Origin: Methylotenera sp.
Lineage (GTDB): Bacteria; Pseudomonadota; Gammaproteobacteria; Burkholderiales; Methylophilaceae
Length of the DNA: 14,011 bases
Assembly: GCA_005791685.1 (NCBI GenBank)
Contig: SXVG01000109.1
Location: 1-14,011, forward strand
Direction of reading: 5' to 3'
The position numbers were made by a program, and so were the translations under genes. Under the pieces are notes generated by a model. That model was not told the origin of the DNA and searched no databases. It saw nothing but the letters and a program-made list of their open reading frames with translations. Positions 13,715 through 14,011 of the stretch are shown here, piece after piece. Numbering within the stretch: position 1 is the stretch's first letter; the number at the start of each line of letters is the position of its first letter.

Positions 13715-14011
13715 CTAAACTTGCGCCTCCGCATTTTTTGCGGCGGCCAGCAAAGCGTCCAAATCCGCCTTGCTCACGCGTCCGTAAACTTCATCGTCCA
13801 GCATCACCGCGGGTGAAAGCGCGCAATTGCCTAGGCAGTAAACCGGCTCTAAAGTAACGCTTTGGTCCTCGCTGGTTTGATGGTAATCCAGCTGCAAGCA
13901 TTGTTTAGCATGCGCTTCCAATGCCTCAGCACCCATGGCCTGGCAGGATTCAGCCCGGCATATTTGCAAAACATGCCGGCCCGGTTTATGCGTTTTAAAA
14001 TGGTGATAAAA
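13715..14011 (-). CDS. fdsG: NAD-dependent formate dehydrogenase gamma subunit, partial
   Basis: The gene is cut by the right edge; the reading frame stays open to position 14011, giving the last 98 residues. FdsG is the NuoE-like 2Fe-2S subunit that pairs with FdsB. The visible part begins FYHHFKTHKPGRHVLQICRAESCQAMG in conventional homologues' style (split here as 1-12 and 13-27) and contains the thioredoxin-like ferredoxin ligands C18 and C23, then C59 and C63 in YCLGNC. A TTG at 13969 is not the start, because the conserved HVLQ motif lies upstream of it in frame. The stop TAG is one base before the fdsB ATG. The missing N-terminus, probably 60-70 residues, and the operon promoter lie outside the window. 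Confidence 0.95.
   Translation of the reverse strand, partial: FYHHFKTHKPGRHVLQICRAESCQAMGAEALEAHAKQCLQLDYHQTSEDQSVTLEPVYCLGNCALSPAVMLDDEVYGRVSKADLDALLAAAKNAEAQV

Noticed and set aside
13714..13734. Upstream ATG start for fdsB
   Set aside because: It adds a non-conserved basic stretch, lacks a ribosome-binding site and overlaps fdsG. The ATG at 13713 matches homologue N-termini.
1..14011. CRISPR arrays, insertion sequences, tRNAs, prophage or defence genes
   Set aside because: No direct-repeat arrays, transposase motifs, tRNA-like folds or phage/defence protein signatures were seen on either strand.

Overview
The window looks like a chromosomal housekeeping segment from a betaproteobacterium. 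The evidence is a beta-type RNase P RNA, a DUF3579 gene, the order trxA-rho-rpmE2, and a five-gene NAD-dependent molybdenum formate dehydrogenase operon. Base composition is intermediate and non-coding stretches are AT-rich. A Nitrosomonadales/Methylophilaceae-like (possibly methylotrophic) origin is plausible, but only the class-level assignment is well supported. There are no mobile elements, CRISPR arrays, tRNAs or rRNAs, and no clear sign of horizontal transfer.

Left part (1-2622, all minus strand). rsmI (16S rRNA C1402 ribose methylation) and pyrC (dihydroorotase) lie 17 bp apart. They are followed by rnpB, the RNase P RNA, which is a non-coding gene that ORF calling misses. Positions 1-248 are an AT-rich gap that may hold the rnpB terminator and a promoter for a gene beyond the left edge.

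Middle part (2657-8085, all plus strand). yraN, a dual-BON lipoprotein of the DolP/YraP type and a DUF3579 gene come first. Then follow trxA, rho, the zinc-free type B ribosomal protein L31 (rpmE2) and a polytopic glycosyltransferase of the ArnT/PMT type. The rsmI/yraN/dolP grouping is the classical envelope/ribosome block of gamma- and betaproteobacteria, here without lpoA and diaA and with pyrC added. The non-coding DNA around rho and rpmE2 is the most informative regulatory DNA in the window. It contains an intrinsic terminator that competes with an overlapping hairpin after trxA, a C-rich and G-poor rho leader, a long dyad over the rpmE2 promoter, and mutually exclusive hairpins in the rpmE2 leader.

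Right part (8118-14011, minus strand). The operon fdsG (cut by the right edge), fdsB, fdsA, fdhD, fdsD encodes a cytosolic, NuoEFG-like, multi-Fe-S, bis-MGD formate dehydrogenase. FdsA oxidises formate at a Cys-ligated Mo site. Electrons pass through its Fe-S clusters to FMN in FdsB, which reduces NAD+, with FdsG carrying a 2Fe-2S cluster. FdhD is the sulfurtransferase that activates the cofactor and FdsD is a small accessory protein. The operon is convergent with the glycosyltransferase gene.

I found no undescribed multi-gene system. The items worth a second look are regulatory architectures and local gene-order changes.
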